Source: Deltaproteobacteria bacterium (GTDB lineage Bacteria; Myxococcota_A; Polyangia; Polyangiales; JADJMO01). From it: a DNA stretch of 64,000 nt. Position numbers and translations under genes: made by a program. The notes under the pieces are model-generated. The model made no database searches. It saw only the letters and a list, made by a program, of their open reading frames with translations, and was not told the DNA's origin. The stretch spans positions 1 through 64,000 of the forward strand of contig JALHOE010000014.1 of assembly GCA_022843175.1 (NCBI GenBank). Reading direction: 5' to 3'. Position 1 is the stretch's first letter; each line of letters starts with the position of its first letter. Positions 8,741-17,590 of this stretch are shown piece by piece.

Positions 8741-9046
8741 ATGGCGACACACATCACCGACGCATGCATCAACTGCGGGGCCTGCGAGCCCGAATGCCCG
8801 AACGAAGCGATCACGCAGGGGTCGGACATCTACGTCATCGACGGCGACAACTGCACCGAGTGCGTGGGCTTCCACGAAAAAGAGGCGTGTCAGGCCGTCT
8901 GCCCGGTCGAGTGCTGCATCCCCGACCCGACGCGGGTCGACACCGAGGAGCAGCTGATTGCCCGCGCGATTGCGCTGCACCCCGAGGATGAGGAGCTGAA
9001 GGCACGCGTCGCAAGCGGCGACTTCCCCTCGCGTTTCCGCAACTGA
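8741..9046 (+). CDS. YfhL-type 2[4Fe-4S] ferredoxin
   Basis: A 101-residue ferredoxin. Cluster ligands are C9, C12, C15 and C19, then C38, C41, C50 and C54. The eight-residue insertion between the second and third Cys of the second motif and the C-terminal extension mark the low-potential YfhL/Allochromatium-type (Alvin) ferredoxins. A likely role is electron carrier between PFOR (divergent, 86 bp away), the 2-oxoacid oxidoreductase and complex I. Stop to nuoA start is 54 bases, so it may be cotranscribed with the nuo genes. Confidence 0.93.
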   Translation: MATHITDACINCGACEPECPNEAITQGSDIYVIDGDNCTECVGFHEKEACQAVCPVECCIPDPTRVDTEEQLIARAIALHPEDEELKARVASGDFPSRFRN

Positions 9047-9100
9047 GCCGGTGAAGCGTCTGCGCCGCGACGCACCGATTGCGGGCAGGGGAGTACCGTC

Positions 9101-9463
9101 ATGACCGCCTGGTTGTCTGCGCTTTCGTTCCTCGTCGTGTCCACCCTGGTCGGAGCCGGCATGTTGGTCGCCGCGCGCATCTTGCGCGTCCGCGCTCGCG
9201 CGGCGGCGTCCGAGCTCAAGACCCGCACCTACGAGTGCGGCGAGGAGCCGGCGGGGATGGCGTGGATGCAGTTCCACGCCCGCTACTACGTCGTCGCGCT
9301 GTTCTTCGTCGTCTTCGACGTCGAGGCGGTGTTCCTGTTTCCCTGGGCCGTCGTGCTGCGCGAGCTCGGCGTCGGGGCGTTCATCGCCGCCGTCGGCTTC
9401 GTGCTGGTGCTGATGCTCGGGTGGCTCTACGCGCTCAAGAAAGAGGCGCTCCAATGGCAGTGA
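9101..9463 (+). CDS. nuoA: NADH-quinone oxidoreductase subunit A
   Basis: A 120-residue membrane subunit with three predicted helices (about 5-25, 65-85, 95-115) and the conserved motifs KTRTYECGEEPAG and FHARYYVVALFFVVFDVEAVFLFPWA. The Cys in YECG lies in the loop that changes exposure during turnover in characterised complex I. A strong Shine-Dalgarno (AGGGGAG) precedes the ATG at 9101. First gene of the ten-gene complex I operon; its end overlaps nuoBC by 10 bases. Confidence 0.97.
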   Translation: MTAWLSALSFLVVSTLVGAGMLVAARILRVRARAAASELKTRTYECGEEPAGMAWMQFHARYYVVALFFVVFDVEAVFLFPWAVVLRELGVGAFIAAVGFVLVLMLGWLYALKKEALQWQ

Positions 9464-10605
9464 GCGACACACGAAGAGTCCTGCCGGTCGTGCGCGACGA
9501 GAGCGCGCTCCCCTACGAGCACCCTCTCTACCGCAGCCTGCTCGGCGTGCCCGGCCTGTCGGTCGCGACGGCGGTGCTCGACCAGCTCCTCGAGTGGGGC
9601 GCGCGCAACAGCCTGTGGGTGTTCCCCATGGCGACGAGCTGCTGCGGCATCGAGCTGATGAGCGCGGCCGCCAGCCGCGTCGACCTCGATCGCATGGGCA
9701 CCATCGTTCGCGCCACGCCGAGGCAAGCAGACGTGATGGTCATCGCCGGGACCATCACCACCAAGATGGCGCCGCGCGTGAAGGCGCTGTGGGACCAGAT
9801 GCCCGAGCCGAAGTGGGCCGTGGCGATGGGCTCGTGCGCGATCTCCGGCGACTTCTATCGCAACCTCTACCCGGTCGTCCCCGGCATCGACACCATCCTC
9901 CCGGTCGACGTGTACATCCCCGGATGTCCGCCGAACCCGGAGGCGCTGATGCACGGCCTCCTGCGCCTGCAGGAGAAGATCAAGGCGCGCACCGGCGCGC
10001 CGGCGCCGCGCGATCCCGTGCTCGCGGCGGCGCAGCTCGCCGCGGCGATCGCGGTGTCGTCCAACGACCGCAGCGACGAGCCGGTGGGCGAGGAGCAGGA
10101 GCTGCTCGTGCAGGCGCCCGACGAGGTGCCGTTCACCGAGATCGCGAGCGACTACGACACGATCCTCCGCGAACAGTTTGCCGTCGGCGAATTCCCTGCG
10201 GACGGCGCGCCGATCATCCCGGCCGCGCGCCACCACGAGCTCGCGCGCACGCTGCGTGCATCGGGGTATCGCCAGCTCGTGTACATCGTCGCGACCCACT
10301 GCAAGGCGAAGGCGCTCGGGAAGACCTCACCGGAGAGATACGAGGTCGCGTACGGGCTGCGCAGCCTCGGCAAGGGCTCGAACGTCGCCTCGTGGCGCGT
10401 GCAGCTCGAACCGGGCGCGTCGGTGCCCTCGCTCGTGGGCCTGTTCGCCGGCGCGGACTTTCAGGAGCGCGAGCAGTTCGATCTCGTGGGCGTGCGCTTC
10501 GACGGTCACCCCGATCTCCGCCGGATCATGCTCGCCGACGACTACGAGGGGCACCCGCTCCACAAGGACTTCCCCGCCGACGCGCCCTGCGCGCCGTGGA
10601 GATGA
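9454..10605 (+). CDS. fused complex I subunits B and C (NuoB-NuoC)
   Basis: A protein of 383 residues carrying two normally separate subunits. Residues about 30-180 are NuoB, with the N2 cluster ligands C63 and C64 (TSCCGIEL), C128 (GSCAISG) and C158 (PGCPPNP). After a linker of about 50 acidic and Ala-rich residues, about 230-383 are the 30-kDa NuoC domain, ending with EQFDLVGVRFDGHPDLRRI and DDYEGHPLHKDFP. The start at 9454 (ATGGCAGTG) lies inside the end of nuoA. No internal stop or start separates the domains. NuoC is more often fused to NuoD, so a B-C fusion is unusual. The product would join the hydrophilic arm next to the quinone site. Confidence 0.95.
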   Translation: MAVSDTRRVLPVVRDESALPYEHPLYRSLLGVPGLSVATAVLDQLLEWGARNSLWVFPMATSCCGIELMSAAASRVDLDRMGTIVRATPRQADVMVIAGTITTKMAPRVKALWDQMPEPKWAVAMGSCAISGDFYRNLYPVVPGIDTILPVDVYIPGCPPNPEALMHGLLRLQEKIKARTGAPAPRDPVLAAAQLAAAIAVSSNDRSDEPVGEEQELLVQAPDEVPFTEIASDYDTILREQFAVGEFPADGAPIIPAARHHELARTLRASGYRQLVYIVATHCKAKALGKTSPERYEVAYGLRSLGKGSNVASWRVQLEPGASVPSLVGLFAGADFQEREQFDLVGVRFDGHPDLRRIMLADDYEGHPLHKDFPADAPCAPWR

Positions 10606-10609
10606 CGCC

Positions 10610-11806
10610 ATGACCGAGGGTCTACAGAGCGCGCGTCGCGGAGCGATCGACCCCCACCTGTCGATTCGTCACTACGACGCCGACGCCGACCTGATGCTGC
10701 TCCACTTCGGCCCGCAGCACCCGTCGACGCACGGTGTGTTCCGCATGGACCTCTACCTCGACGGCGAGGTGATCGTGAAGGCCACGCCCTTCCTCGGTTA
10801 CCTGCACCGCGGCGTCGAGAAGCTGTGCGAGAAGCTCACCTACGTGCAGCAGACGCCGGTCGTCGACAAGAACGACTACGTCTCGCCGATGATCAACGAG
10901 CAAGCGTTGAACATGGCGTTCGAGAAGCTCCTCAAGCTGGAGGTCCCGCGCCGCGCCCGCTGGCTGCGCACCCTGCTCGCCGAGCTGCAGCGGCTCGCGT
11001 CGCACCTGCTCTGGCTCGGCACGTTCACGCTCGATCTCGGCGGCGCGCTCGGCGGCGGCTCCACCCTGTTTCTCCACTGCTTCCGCGAACGCGAGCTCAT
11101 CCTCGACCTGTTCGAGGAGCTCACCGGCTCGCGCTTCCACTACAACACCCACACCATCGGCGGCAATCGCCACGACCTACCCGCGGGCCTCGCGGCGAAG
11201 GTCGAGGTCGCGCTCGCAGCCATCGCGGCGCGGCTCGGCGAGTACGAGGACCTCAGCCTCGGACACGCGATCTTCCAGGCGCGCACCAAGGGCGTGGGCA
11301 CGCTTGACAGCGACCTCGCCCTCGAGCTCGGGATCACCGGGCCCATCCTCCGCGCGTCGGGCGTCGATCACGATCTGCGCCGCGACGCGCCGTATCACGC
11401 GTACGACGAGCTCACCGTCAACGTCGCGACCGAGCACGCCGGCGACTGCTTCGCCCGCGCGAGCGTGCGCTTCGCGGAGATGCGCGAGAGCATCCGCCTC
11501 TGTCGCGCGGTGCTCGAGGGCCTCCCCGAGGGGCCGATCGCCGCGTCGAAGGCGGTGCGCCTGCCGACGGCGGTGAAGATCGCGAGCGGTCAGGTCTACG
11601 TCGGCATCGAGGGCCCGCGCGGCGAGATCGGCACCTTCGTGATCGCCGGCGGCGACACGCCGACCACACCCTACCGGCTCAAGATCCGCGCGCCGAGCAT
11701 GCACGCGCTCGCCGCGATTCCGTATGTGATGCCCGGAGCCACGCTGAGCGACGCGGTCGCGATCCTCGGCTCGCTCGACCCGATCATGGGGGAGGTGGAC
11801 CGATGA
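10610..11806 (+). CDS. nuoD: NADH-quinone oxidoreductase subunit D
   Basis: A 398-residue 49-kDa-type subunit that forms the quinone pocket with NuoB. Motifs include GPQHPSTHG (residues 34-42), GYLHRGVEKLCE, the DYVSPM motif and the C-terminal SLDPIMGEVDR. The start is four bases after the nuoBC stop. NuoD descends from the hydrogenase large subunit, but the nickel-ligand cysteines are absent here, as expected for complex I. Confidence 0.97.
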   Translation: MTEGLQSARRGAIDPHLSIRHYDADADLMLLHFGPQHPSTHGVFRMDLYLDGEVIVKATPFLGYLHRGVEKLCEKLTYVQQTPVVDKNDYVSPMINEQALNMAFEKLLKLEVPRRARWLRTLLAELQRLASHLLWLGTFTLDLGGALGGGSTLFLHCFRERELILDLFEELTGSRFHYNTHTIGGNRHDLPAGLAAKVEVALAAIAARLGEYEDLSLGHAIFQARTKGVGTLDSDLALELGITGPILRASGVDHDLRRDAPYHAYDELTVNVATEHAGDCFARASVRFAEMRESIRLCRAVLEGLPEGPIAASKAVRLPTAVKIASGQVYVGIEGPRGEIGTFVIAGGDTPTTPYRLKIRAPSMHALAAIPYVMPGATLSDAVAILGSLDPIMGEVDR

Positions 11807-12780
11807 GCGGCCTGGTTCACGGCGCGCAGTACGCGGTGATGATCGTGTCGTCGCTCCTCGCGGTGATCGCGATCGGCATCTGGTTCGAGCGCAAGTTCGC
11901 CGGCCGGATGCAGTCGCGCCTCGGCCCGACGATCGTCGGACCGGTCGGGCTGCTCCAGCCGCTCGCCGACGTGGTGAAGCTGCTGCAGAAAGAGGACATC
12001 GTCCCCAAGGACGCCGATCGCGCCCTCTTCGACCTCGCGCCGCTGCTCGCCGTCCTCTTCTCGCTCGGCGCCGCCGCGGTGGTGCCGTTCTCGCCCACGG
12101 CGGTCGCCGCCGATCTCGACATCGGCGTCCTGTTCATCCTCGCGATCGGCGCGCTGATGGTCATCCCCACCTTCGCCGCCGGCTGGGCGAGCAACAACAA
12201 GTTCGCGCTCCTCGGCGGCATGCGCGCGGTGGCGCAGTCGGTGTCCTACGCCGTGCCGCTGGTGCTCGTGGTGATGGTGCCGGTGATCCTCTCCGGCAGC
12301 ATGCGCGTCTCGGAGATCGTCACCTTCCAGAGCGAGCACCACTGGTTCGCGGTGTGGCCGATCATCCCCGGTCTGCCGGCGTTCGCGCTGTTCTTCATCG
12401 CGATGCTCGCGGAGTCCAACCGCATCCCGTTCGACATCCCCGAGGCCGAGAGCGAGCTCGTCGCGGGCATCACCACCGAGTACACCGGCGCCAAGTTCGT
12501 CCTCTTCTACATGGCGGAGTACGTCCACACGCTGGTCGGCTCGGCGGTCGGCGCCGCGCTGTTCCTCGGCGGCTGGGACGGGCCCTTCAAGCCGGGGCTC
12601 CACTGGATGGTGCTCAAGACGCTGCTGCTCTTCACCGCCGTGTACTGGGTGCGGTGGACGCTGCTGCGGTTCCGCTCCGACCAGCTGATGGACCTGTGCT
12701 GGAAGCGGCTCGTTCCCATCGCGGTGGGGCTCGTCTTCCTCGCGGCGGCGTGGGTGCAGTTCGTACCGGGAGCTCGCTGA
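11803..12780 (+). CDS. nuoH: NADH-quinone oxidoreductase subunit H
   Basis: A 325-residue membrane subunit with about eight helices. The diagnostic loop ESNRIPFDIPEAESELVAGI followed by TEYTGAKFVLFYMAEY forms part of the quinone entrance. The start overlaps the nuoD stop (ATGA). It connects the hydrophilic arm to the proton-pumping membrane arm. Confidence 0.97.
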   Translation: MSGLVHGAQYAVMIVSSLLAVIAIGIWFERKFAGRMQSRLGPTIVGPVGLLQPLADVVKLLQKEDIVPKDADRALFDLAPLLAVLFSLGAAAVVPFSPTAVAADLDIGVLFILAIGALMVIPTFAAGWASNNKFALLGGMRAVAQSVSYAVPLVLVVMVPVILSGSMRVSEIVTFQSEHHWFAVWPIIPGLPAFALFFIAMLAESNRIPFDIPEAESELVAGITTEYTGAKFVLFYMAEYVHTLVGSAVGAALFLGGWDGPFKPGLHWMVLKTLLLFTAVYWVRWTLLRFRSDQLMDLCWKRLVPIAVGLVFLAAAWVQFVPGAR

Positions 12781-12782
12781 CC

Positions 12783-13379
12783 ATGGGCGTCTTCTCCTAT
12801 TGGATCGACACGGCACGCGCGCTGCGGACGACGCTGCGCAACGCGTTTCGGCCCCCGACCACGGTCGAGTTCCCGGCGGTCATTCGGCCGCGCGCCGAGC
12901 GCTACCGCGCGAGCTTCGCCCTCGTGGACGACGAGAACGGCGAGTGCGCCTGCGTCGCGTGCCAGGCCTGCGAGAAGATCTGCCCGTCGCAGGTCATCAA
13001 GATGAAGAGCGGCGGCAAGCGCGAGTCGCCGGTGACCGGCAAGAAGCGCGCGTACGCCGACGAGTTCGTGCTCGATCTCTCCGCCTGCATGCAGTGCGAG
13101 CTCTGCGTGCAGGTCTGCAACAACGACGCGATCGTCATGATCCGCGAGCCGGAGGAGCCCGCGTACACCCGGGCCGACCTCGTGTTCGACATGGCCCACC
13201 TGCGCGACAACGCGCACACCAAGACGGCCACCTGGGCCAACGGCACGCGCCTGCAGGAGATGCAGGAGGGCAAGAAGGTCCCGAAGGCCAAGCCGGAGCC
13301 CAAGCCGGAGCCCAAGCCGGAGCCCAAGCCGGAGCCCAAGGCGGAGCCGAAGCCGCCCACCGAGGGAGGCACGCCGTGA
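12783..13379 (+). CDS. nuoI: NADH-quinone oxidoreductase subunit I with repetitive KPEP tail
   Basis: A 198-residue ferredoxin-like subunit carrying two [4Fe-4S] clusters: C57-C60-C63-C67 (last followed by Pro) and C102-C105-C108-C112 (followed by Asn). In an enzyme without NuoEFG this subunit and NuoB would be the entry route for electrons, probably from ferredoxin. Residues about 165-198 form a low-complexity Lys/Pro/Glu tail made of KPEP repeats, encoded by a 12-base tandem repeat; this is not part of the usual NuoI. The GTG of nuoJ overlaps its stop. Confidence 0.96.
   Translation: MGVFSYWIDTARALRTTLRNAFRPPTTVEFPAVIRPRAERYRASFALVDDENGECACVACQACEKICPSQVIKMKSGGKRESPVTGKKRAYADEFVLDLSACMQCELCVQVCNNDAIVMIREPEEPAYTRADLVFDMAHLRDNAHTKTATWANGTRLQEMQEGKKVPKAKPEPKPEPKPEPKPEPKAEPKPPTEGGTP
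13290..13349 (+). repeat. 12-base tandem repeat encoding KPEP in the NuoI tail
   Basis: Four perfect copies of AAGCCGGAGCCC (13290-13337) are followed by a degenerate copy (13338-13349). The period is a multiple of three, so copy-number change would lengthen or shorten the tail without shifting the frame. Confidence 0.9.
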
Positions 13380-13921
13380 GCGCGTCGATCGGGTTCGGGT
13401 TCGTCGCCGCGTGCGCGGTGCTCTCGGCGCTCTTCGTCGTCCGGGTGAAGAACCTCGTGCACGCGGCGCTGTGGCTCGGCGTCACGTTGATCGCGACGGC
13501 CGGCCTCTACGCGATGCTCGACGCATCGTTCCTCGCCGGCGTCCAGGTGCTGCTCTACGTGGGCGGCGTCAGCGTGCTGATGATCTTCGGCGTGATGATC
13601 ACGCGGAAGCACGACGGCCTGGTGGTCGAGGCCGAGAGCACGTCGGGCCCCCGCGGGGTGTTCGCGGCCGTCGGCTTGTTCGCGGTGCTCGCGACCTCCA
13701 TCGTCATGACCCCCGAGCTCGATGGCGCGGTCGCCGTCGAGACGGTCACCGCGCGCCACCTCGGGCGCAGCCTGCTCGTCGACCACGTCCTCGCGTTCGA
13801 GGTCGTCTCGTTGTTGTTGCTCATCGCGATCATCGGCGCGGTCGTCCTCGCGCGCCGCCGCGACCACGGCGTCGAGCGCAAAGAGCTCCCGGCGCCCCGT
13901 CGCGAGGAGGTGTCGTCGTGA
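13376..13921 (+). CDS. nuoJ: NADH-quinone oxidoreductase subunit J
   Basis: A 181-residue membrane subunit with five predicted helices. The key piece is VQVLLYVGGVSVLMIFGVMI (about residues 56-75), the helix that forms the pi-bulge region in characterised complex I. It starts with GTG at 13376, overlapping the nuoI stop as GTGA. The hydrophilic C-terminus (ARRRDHGVERKELPAPRREE) is cytoplasmic. Confidence 0.96.
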   Translation: MSASIGFGFVAACAVLSALFVVRVKNLVHAALWLGVTLIATAGLYAMLDASFLAGVQVLLYVGGVSVLMIFGVMITRKHDGLVVEAESTSGPRGVFAAVGLFAVLATSIVMTPELDGAVAVETVTARHLGRSLLVDHVLAFEVVSLLLLIAIIGAVVLARRRDHGVERKELPAPRREEVSS

Positions 13922-14232
13922 CGCTCTCCCACTGCCTCATCCTCGCCAGCGCGCTCTTCGCGATCGGCGTCTACGGCGTGCTCACCCGCAAGCAGGTGAT
14001 CGCCATCCTCATCTCGGTCGAGCTGATGGCCAACGCCGCGAACCTCGTGTTCATCGCGTTCGGACGGTATCGGGTCCCGAGCGCCGTCGGGGCCGCGCCC
14101 GGCCAGCTCTTCGCGCTGTTCTCCCTGGCGCTCACCGTCGCCGAGGTCGCGGTCGGCCTCGCGCTCGTGATCCTCCTCTACCGCAGCTACGGCGACACGC
14201 GCGTCGGGCTGGCCAGCGAGCTGAAGTCATGA
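13918..14232 (+). CDS. nuoK: NADH-quinone oxidoreductase subunit K
   Basis: A 104-residue, three-helix antiporter-like subunit (MrpC-type), with the motif GVLTRKQVIAILISVELMAN that carries the conserved membrane Glu of the proton path. A second conserved Glu lies in LALTVAEVAVGLALVI. It starts with GTG at 13918, overlapping the nuoJ stop. Confidence 0.96.
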   Translation: MTLSHCLILASALFAIGVYGVLTRKQVIAILISVELMANAANLVFIAFGRYRVPSAVGAAPGQLFALFSLALTVAEVAVGLALVILLYRSYGDTRVGLASELKS

Positions 14233-16016
14233 TGCGCCCGATCTTGCTCGCCCTCACGGCGCTCCTCGCGCCGGCGCTCGTCGCTTTGTCGCTCGCGGTC
14301 GCGCCCTCGGTCCGCCGGCGCGGCGCCCCCGCCGCGGCGCTCACCATCCTCGCCTCGCTCGCGTCGTTCGGCGCGGCGGTCGCCCTCTTGTTCGAGCACT
14401 CGGCGCGGCTCACGGTGCCCTGGCTGCGCACCGGCGCGCGCGTGATCGCCGAGGTCGGCGTGAACGTGGACGGGGTGTCGACGTCGATGCTCGTCGTCGT
14501 GACGTTCGTCGCGCTGTGCGTGCAGGTGTTCTCGCTCGGCTACATGCACGACGAGTCGCCGCCCGCGTTCGGGCGGTACTTCGCGTATCACGCGCTGTTC
14601 CTCTTCAGCATGAACCTGCTCGTGCTCGCGCCCAACCTCTTGCAGCTGTTCGCCGGCTGGGAGCTCGTCGGCGTCACGAGCTACCTGCTCATCGGCTTCT
14701 ATTACAAGAAGCCGAGCGCGGCGCACGCGGCGGTGAAGGCGTTCTGGGTCACCAAGTTCGCCGACATGGGCTTCCTGTTCGGGTTGCTCACGCTGTTCGT
14801 CGCGACCGGCTCGTTCTCGTTCAACGTGGCGCTCACGCCCCCGGTCGCCGTCGCCGTGACGCTGCTCTTCTTCCTCGCGGTCGTCGGAAAGTCGGCGCAG
14901 TTCCCGCTCCACGTGTGGCTCCCCGACGCGATGGAGGGTCCGACGCCGGTCTCGGCGCTGCTCCACGCGGCGACGATGGTCGCGGCGGGCGTGTTCCTCG
15001 TGGTGCGCGCCGACCCGCTGTTCGCGCAGGCCGAGTCCACCCGCACGGTCATGCTCGTCGTCGGCGTCGGCACCGCGCTCTTCGCGGCGCTCCTCGCCCT
15101 CGTGCAGACCGACATCAAGAAGGTCCTCGCGTACTCCACCTGCTCGCAGCTCGGCTACATGATCGCCGCGCTCGGCGCCGGCTCGATGCTCGGCGGCTTC
15201 TTCCACCTCACCACCCACGCCTTCTTCAAGGCGCTGCTGTTCCTCGCCGCGGGCAGCATCATCCACGCGGTGGGCTCGAACGAGCTCTCCAAGATGGGCG
15301 GCCTCGCGCGCCGCATGCCGGTCACCTTCGCCGCGTTCACCATCGGCGCGCTCTCGCTCGCCGCGGTCCCCGGCTTCTCCGGGTTCTTCTCCAAGGACCT
15401 CGTGCTCGAGGCGGTCGCGGGGAAGCTCGGCTCGATCCCGCTCGCGCTCCTGGTGGCCACGGCCTTCCTCACCGCGTTCTACATGGGTCGCGTGCTGGTC
15501 GTCGCGTTCCTCGGCGCGCCGAGCAGCGACGAGGCGGCGCACGCGCACGAGGCGGGGTGGTCGATGAAGCTCCCGCTCCTCGCCCTCGCGGCGCTGTCGC
15601 TCGTCGCCGGCTTCTTCGCCGCGCCGTTCGCCAAGCTGCACGGGCAGGCCTACCACTTCCACTTCGGCGGCGTCGCCGCGGTCGGCACCGCCGCCGGGCT
15701 CCTCGGGCTCGTCCTCGCCTACACGCTGTCCTCCGCGAGGATCGCGCGCGCGACCCGCGCGGTGTCGGAGCTCGCGCGCGGGAGCGCCGTGGACCGCTTC
15801 TACGAGTACAGCTTCCGCCGCGTGACGCTCGTCCTGAGCGACTCGCTCGCCTGGGTCGACCGCTACGTGGTCGACGGGATGATCAACCTGCTCGGCTACC
15901 GAACGATCGACGCGGGGCGCGGAATGCGCCCGCTGCAAACCGGCATGGCGCCCGACTACGTGCTCGCGGTCGTGGTGGGCGCGGCCTCTCTCGCTGCCTG
16001 GACGGTGCTGCGATGA
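14229..16016 (+). CDS. nuoL: NADH-quinone oxidoreductase subunit L
   Basis: A 595-residue antiporter-like pump subunit. Landmarks include FAGWELVGVTSYLLIGF with the conserved Glu (about residue 140), KSAQFPLHVWLPDAMEGPTP with the conserved Lys and Pro-rich loop, QTDIKKVLAYSTCSQLGYM, and FKALLFLAAGSIIHAVG. The C-terminal part contains the long lateral helix region and terminal helix (DYVLAVVVGAASLAAWTVL). Two adjacent ATGs occur at 14229 and 14232; the first overlaps the nuoK stop. Confidence 0.97.
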   Translation: MMRPILLALTALLAPALVALSLAVAPSVRRRGAPAAALTILASLASFGAAVALLFEHSARLTVPWLRTGARVIAEVGVNVDGVSTSMLVVVTFVALCVQVFSLGYMHDESPPAFGRYFAYHALFLFSMNLLVLAPNLLQLFAGWELVGVTSYLLIGFYYKKPSAAHAAVKAFWVTKFADMGFLFGLLTLFVATGSFSFNVALTPPVAVAVTLLFFLAVVGKSAQFPLHVWLPDAMEGPTPVSALLHAATMVAAGVFLVVRADPLFAQAESTRTVMLVVGVGTALFAALLALVQTDIKKVLAYSTCSQLGYMIAALGAGSMLGGFFHLTTHAFFKALLFLAAGSIIHAVGSNELSKMGGLARRMPVTFAAFTIGALSLAAVPGFSGFFSKDLVLEAVAGKLGSIPLALLVATAFLTAFYMGRVLVVAFLGAPSSDEAAHAHEAGWSMKLPLLALAALSLVAGFFAAPFAKLHGQAYHFHFGGVAAVGTAAGLLGLVLAYTLSSARIARATRAVSELARGSAVDRFYEYSFRRVTLVLSDSLAWVDRYVVDGMINLLGYRTIDAGRGMRPLQTGMAPDYVLAVVVGAASLAAWTVLR

Positions 16017-17590
16017 CCTCGCATCTGTTGTCCCTCGTGGTCGGTGCGCCCGCGCTCGCCGCGTTGGTGCTGCTGTTCCTGCGGCCCGAGCAGAGGCTCG
16101 CCATCCGCGTCGTCTCGCTCGTCGCCGCCACGGTGTCGCTGCTCGGCAGCGTGGTGGCGCTCACGTCGTACGACCGAGCCCGCTCGGGCTTCCAGATGGT
16201 CGAGAGCTACCCGATCGTCCCGGCGCTCGGCATTCATCTCACGTTCGCGCTCGACGGGTGGGGCGGGCCGCTGCTCATCCTCACCTCGGTGATCATCTTC
16301 GCGGGCGTGCTCGCGAGCTGGTCGATCGCCAAGCGCGACAAGGAGTACTTCGCGCTCCTGCTCATCCTGGTGTCCGGCGTGTACGGCGTGTTCGTCACCC
16401 AGGACTTGCTCGTCTTCTTCCTGTTCTACGAGATCGCCGTGCTCCCGATGTACCTCCTCATCGGCATCTGGGGCTCGAGCCACGAGGTGCGGGCCGAGGG
16501 CCCGTTCCGCCGTGCGTGGGAGTTCTTCTCGGTGGGCGACAAGCAATACGCCGCGATGAAGCTCACCCTGATGTTGCTCGTCGGGTCGGCGGCGATCCTG
16601 GTCGCCATCTTCGCGCTCTACGCCAAGGCGGGCGCGCGGAGCTTCGATCTCGGGGTGCTCGCGAGCGCCCACTACTCGCCCGAGCTGCAGGTGGTGTTGT
16701 TCCCGCTCCTCTGGCTCGGGTTCGGCACCCTCGCCGGCGTCTTCCCCTTCCACACGTGGTCGCCCGACGGTCACGCGTCCGCGCCGACCGCGGTGTCGAT
16801 GCTCCACGCCGGCGTGCTGATGAAGCTCGGTGCGTTCGGCGTGATGCGCGTCGGCATGGTGCTCCTGCCGCACGGCGCGCGGGTGTGGGTGCCGGTCGTG
16901 GGCGCGGTCGCCGCGGTCAACGTGCTCTACGGCGCCTTCTGCGCCATGAGCCAGAAGGACCTCAAGTACATCATCGCGTACTCGTCGGTCAGCCACATGG
17001 GCGTGGTGATGCTCGGCGCGGCGACCCTCACGCCCGAGGGGTGGAACGGCGCGGTGTTCCAGATGGTCGCCCACGGGATCATGACCGCGCTCTTCTTCGC
17101 GATGGTCGGCCTGGTGTACGAGCGCGCGCACACCCGCGCGGTCGCCAAGATGGGCGGGTTCGCCACGGTGATGCCCGGCGTCGCCGCGTTCTTCACCCTC
17201 GCGTGCCTGTCATCGCTCGGCCTCCCCGGCACGGCCGGCTTCGTCTCGGAGTTCCTCGTGTTCCTCGGCGCGTGGCGCGCGGGGCACTACCTGTGGGCGA
17301 TCCCCGGCGTGCTCGGCGCGTTCGTCACCGCGATCTACGTGCTCCGCGCCACCCGCGCGATCTTCTGGGGCGAGGGGCCGAGCAAGGAGTTCCACGACCT
17401 CGGAGAGGCCCGCGGCACCGAGTGGGCGGCGCCGATCGTGCTCGGCGCCTGCGTGGTGTTGTTCGGGCTGTGGCCGCGCATCCTGCTCGATCACATCGAC
17501 CCGGGGAGCGCGATGCACCTCGAGCGGCTGCTCCGCTTGGAGGCGATCGAGCGCGTCGTTTCGACGCACGCGGAAGGGTTCAAGCCATGA
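16013..17590 (+). CDS. nuoM: NADH-quinone oxidoreductase subunit M
   Basis: A 525-residue antiporter-like pump subunit. It contains FFLFYEIAVLPMYLLIGIWG (conserved Glu), FPFHTWSPDGHASAPTAVSM, KLGAFGVMR, QKDLKYIIAYSSVSHMG and FVSEFLVFLGAW. It has about 14 transmembrane helices, the usual number for NuoM. The start overlaps the nuoL stop (ATGA). Confidence 0.97.
   Translation: MTSHLLSLVVGAPALAALVLLFLRPEQRLAIRVVSLVAATVSLLGSVVALTSYDRARSGFQMVESYPIVPALGIHLTFALDGWGGPLLILTSVIIFAGVLASWSIAKRDKEYFALLLILVSGVYGVFVTQDLLVFFLFYEIAVLPMYLLIGIWGSSHEVRAEGPFRRAWEFFSVGDKQYAAMKLTLMLLVGSAAILVAIFALYAKAGARSFDLGVLASAHYSPELQVVLFPLLWLGFGTLAGVFPFHTWSPDGHASAPTAVSMLHAGVLMKLGAFGVMRVGMVLLPHGARVWVPVVGAVAAVNVLYGAFCAMSQKDLKYIIAYSSVSHMGVVMLGAATLTPEGWNGAVFQMVAHGIMTALFFAMVGLVYERAHTRAVAKMGGFATVMPGVAAFFTLACLSSLGLPGTAGFVSEFLVFLGAWRAGHYLWAIPGVLGAFVTAIYVLRATRAIFWGEGPSKEFHDLGEARGTEWAAPIVLGACVVLFGLWPRILLDHIDPGSAMHLERLLRLEAIERVVSTHAEGFKP

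Noticed and set aside
5430-8957. A very long plus-strand open frame (1175 codons) opposite nifJ
   Set aside because: It is the mirror of the high-GC nifJ coding frame; its translation is rich in Arg, Ala, Gly and His without domains, while the minus strand encodes a complete PFOR.
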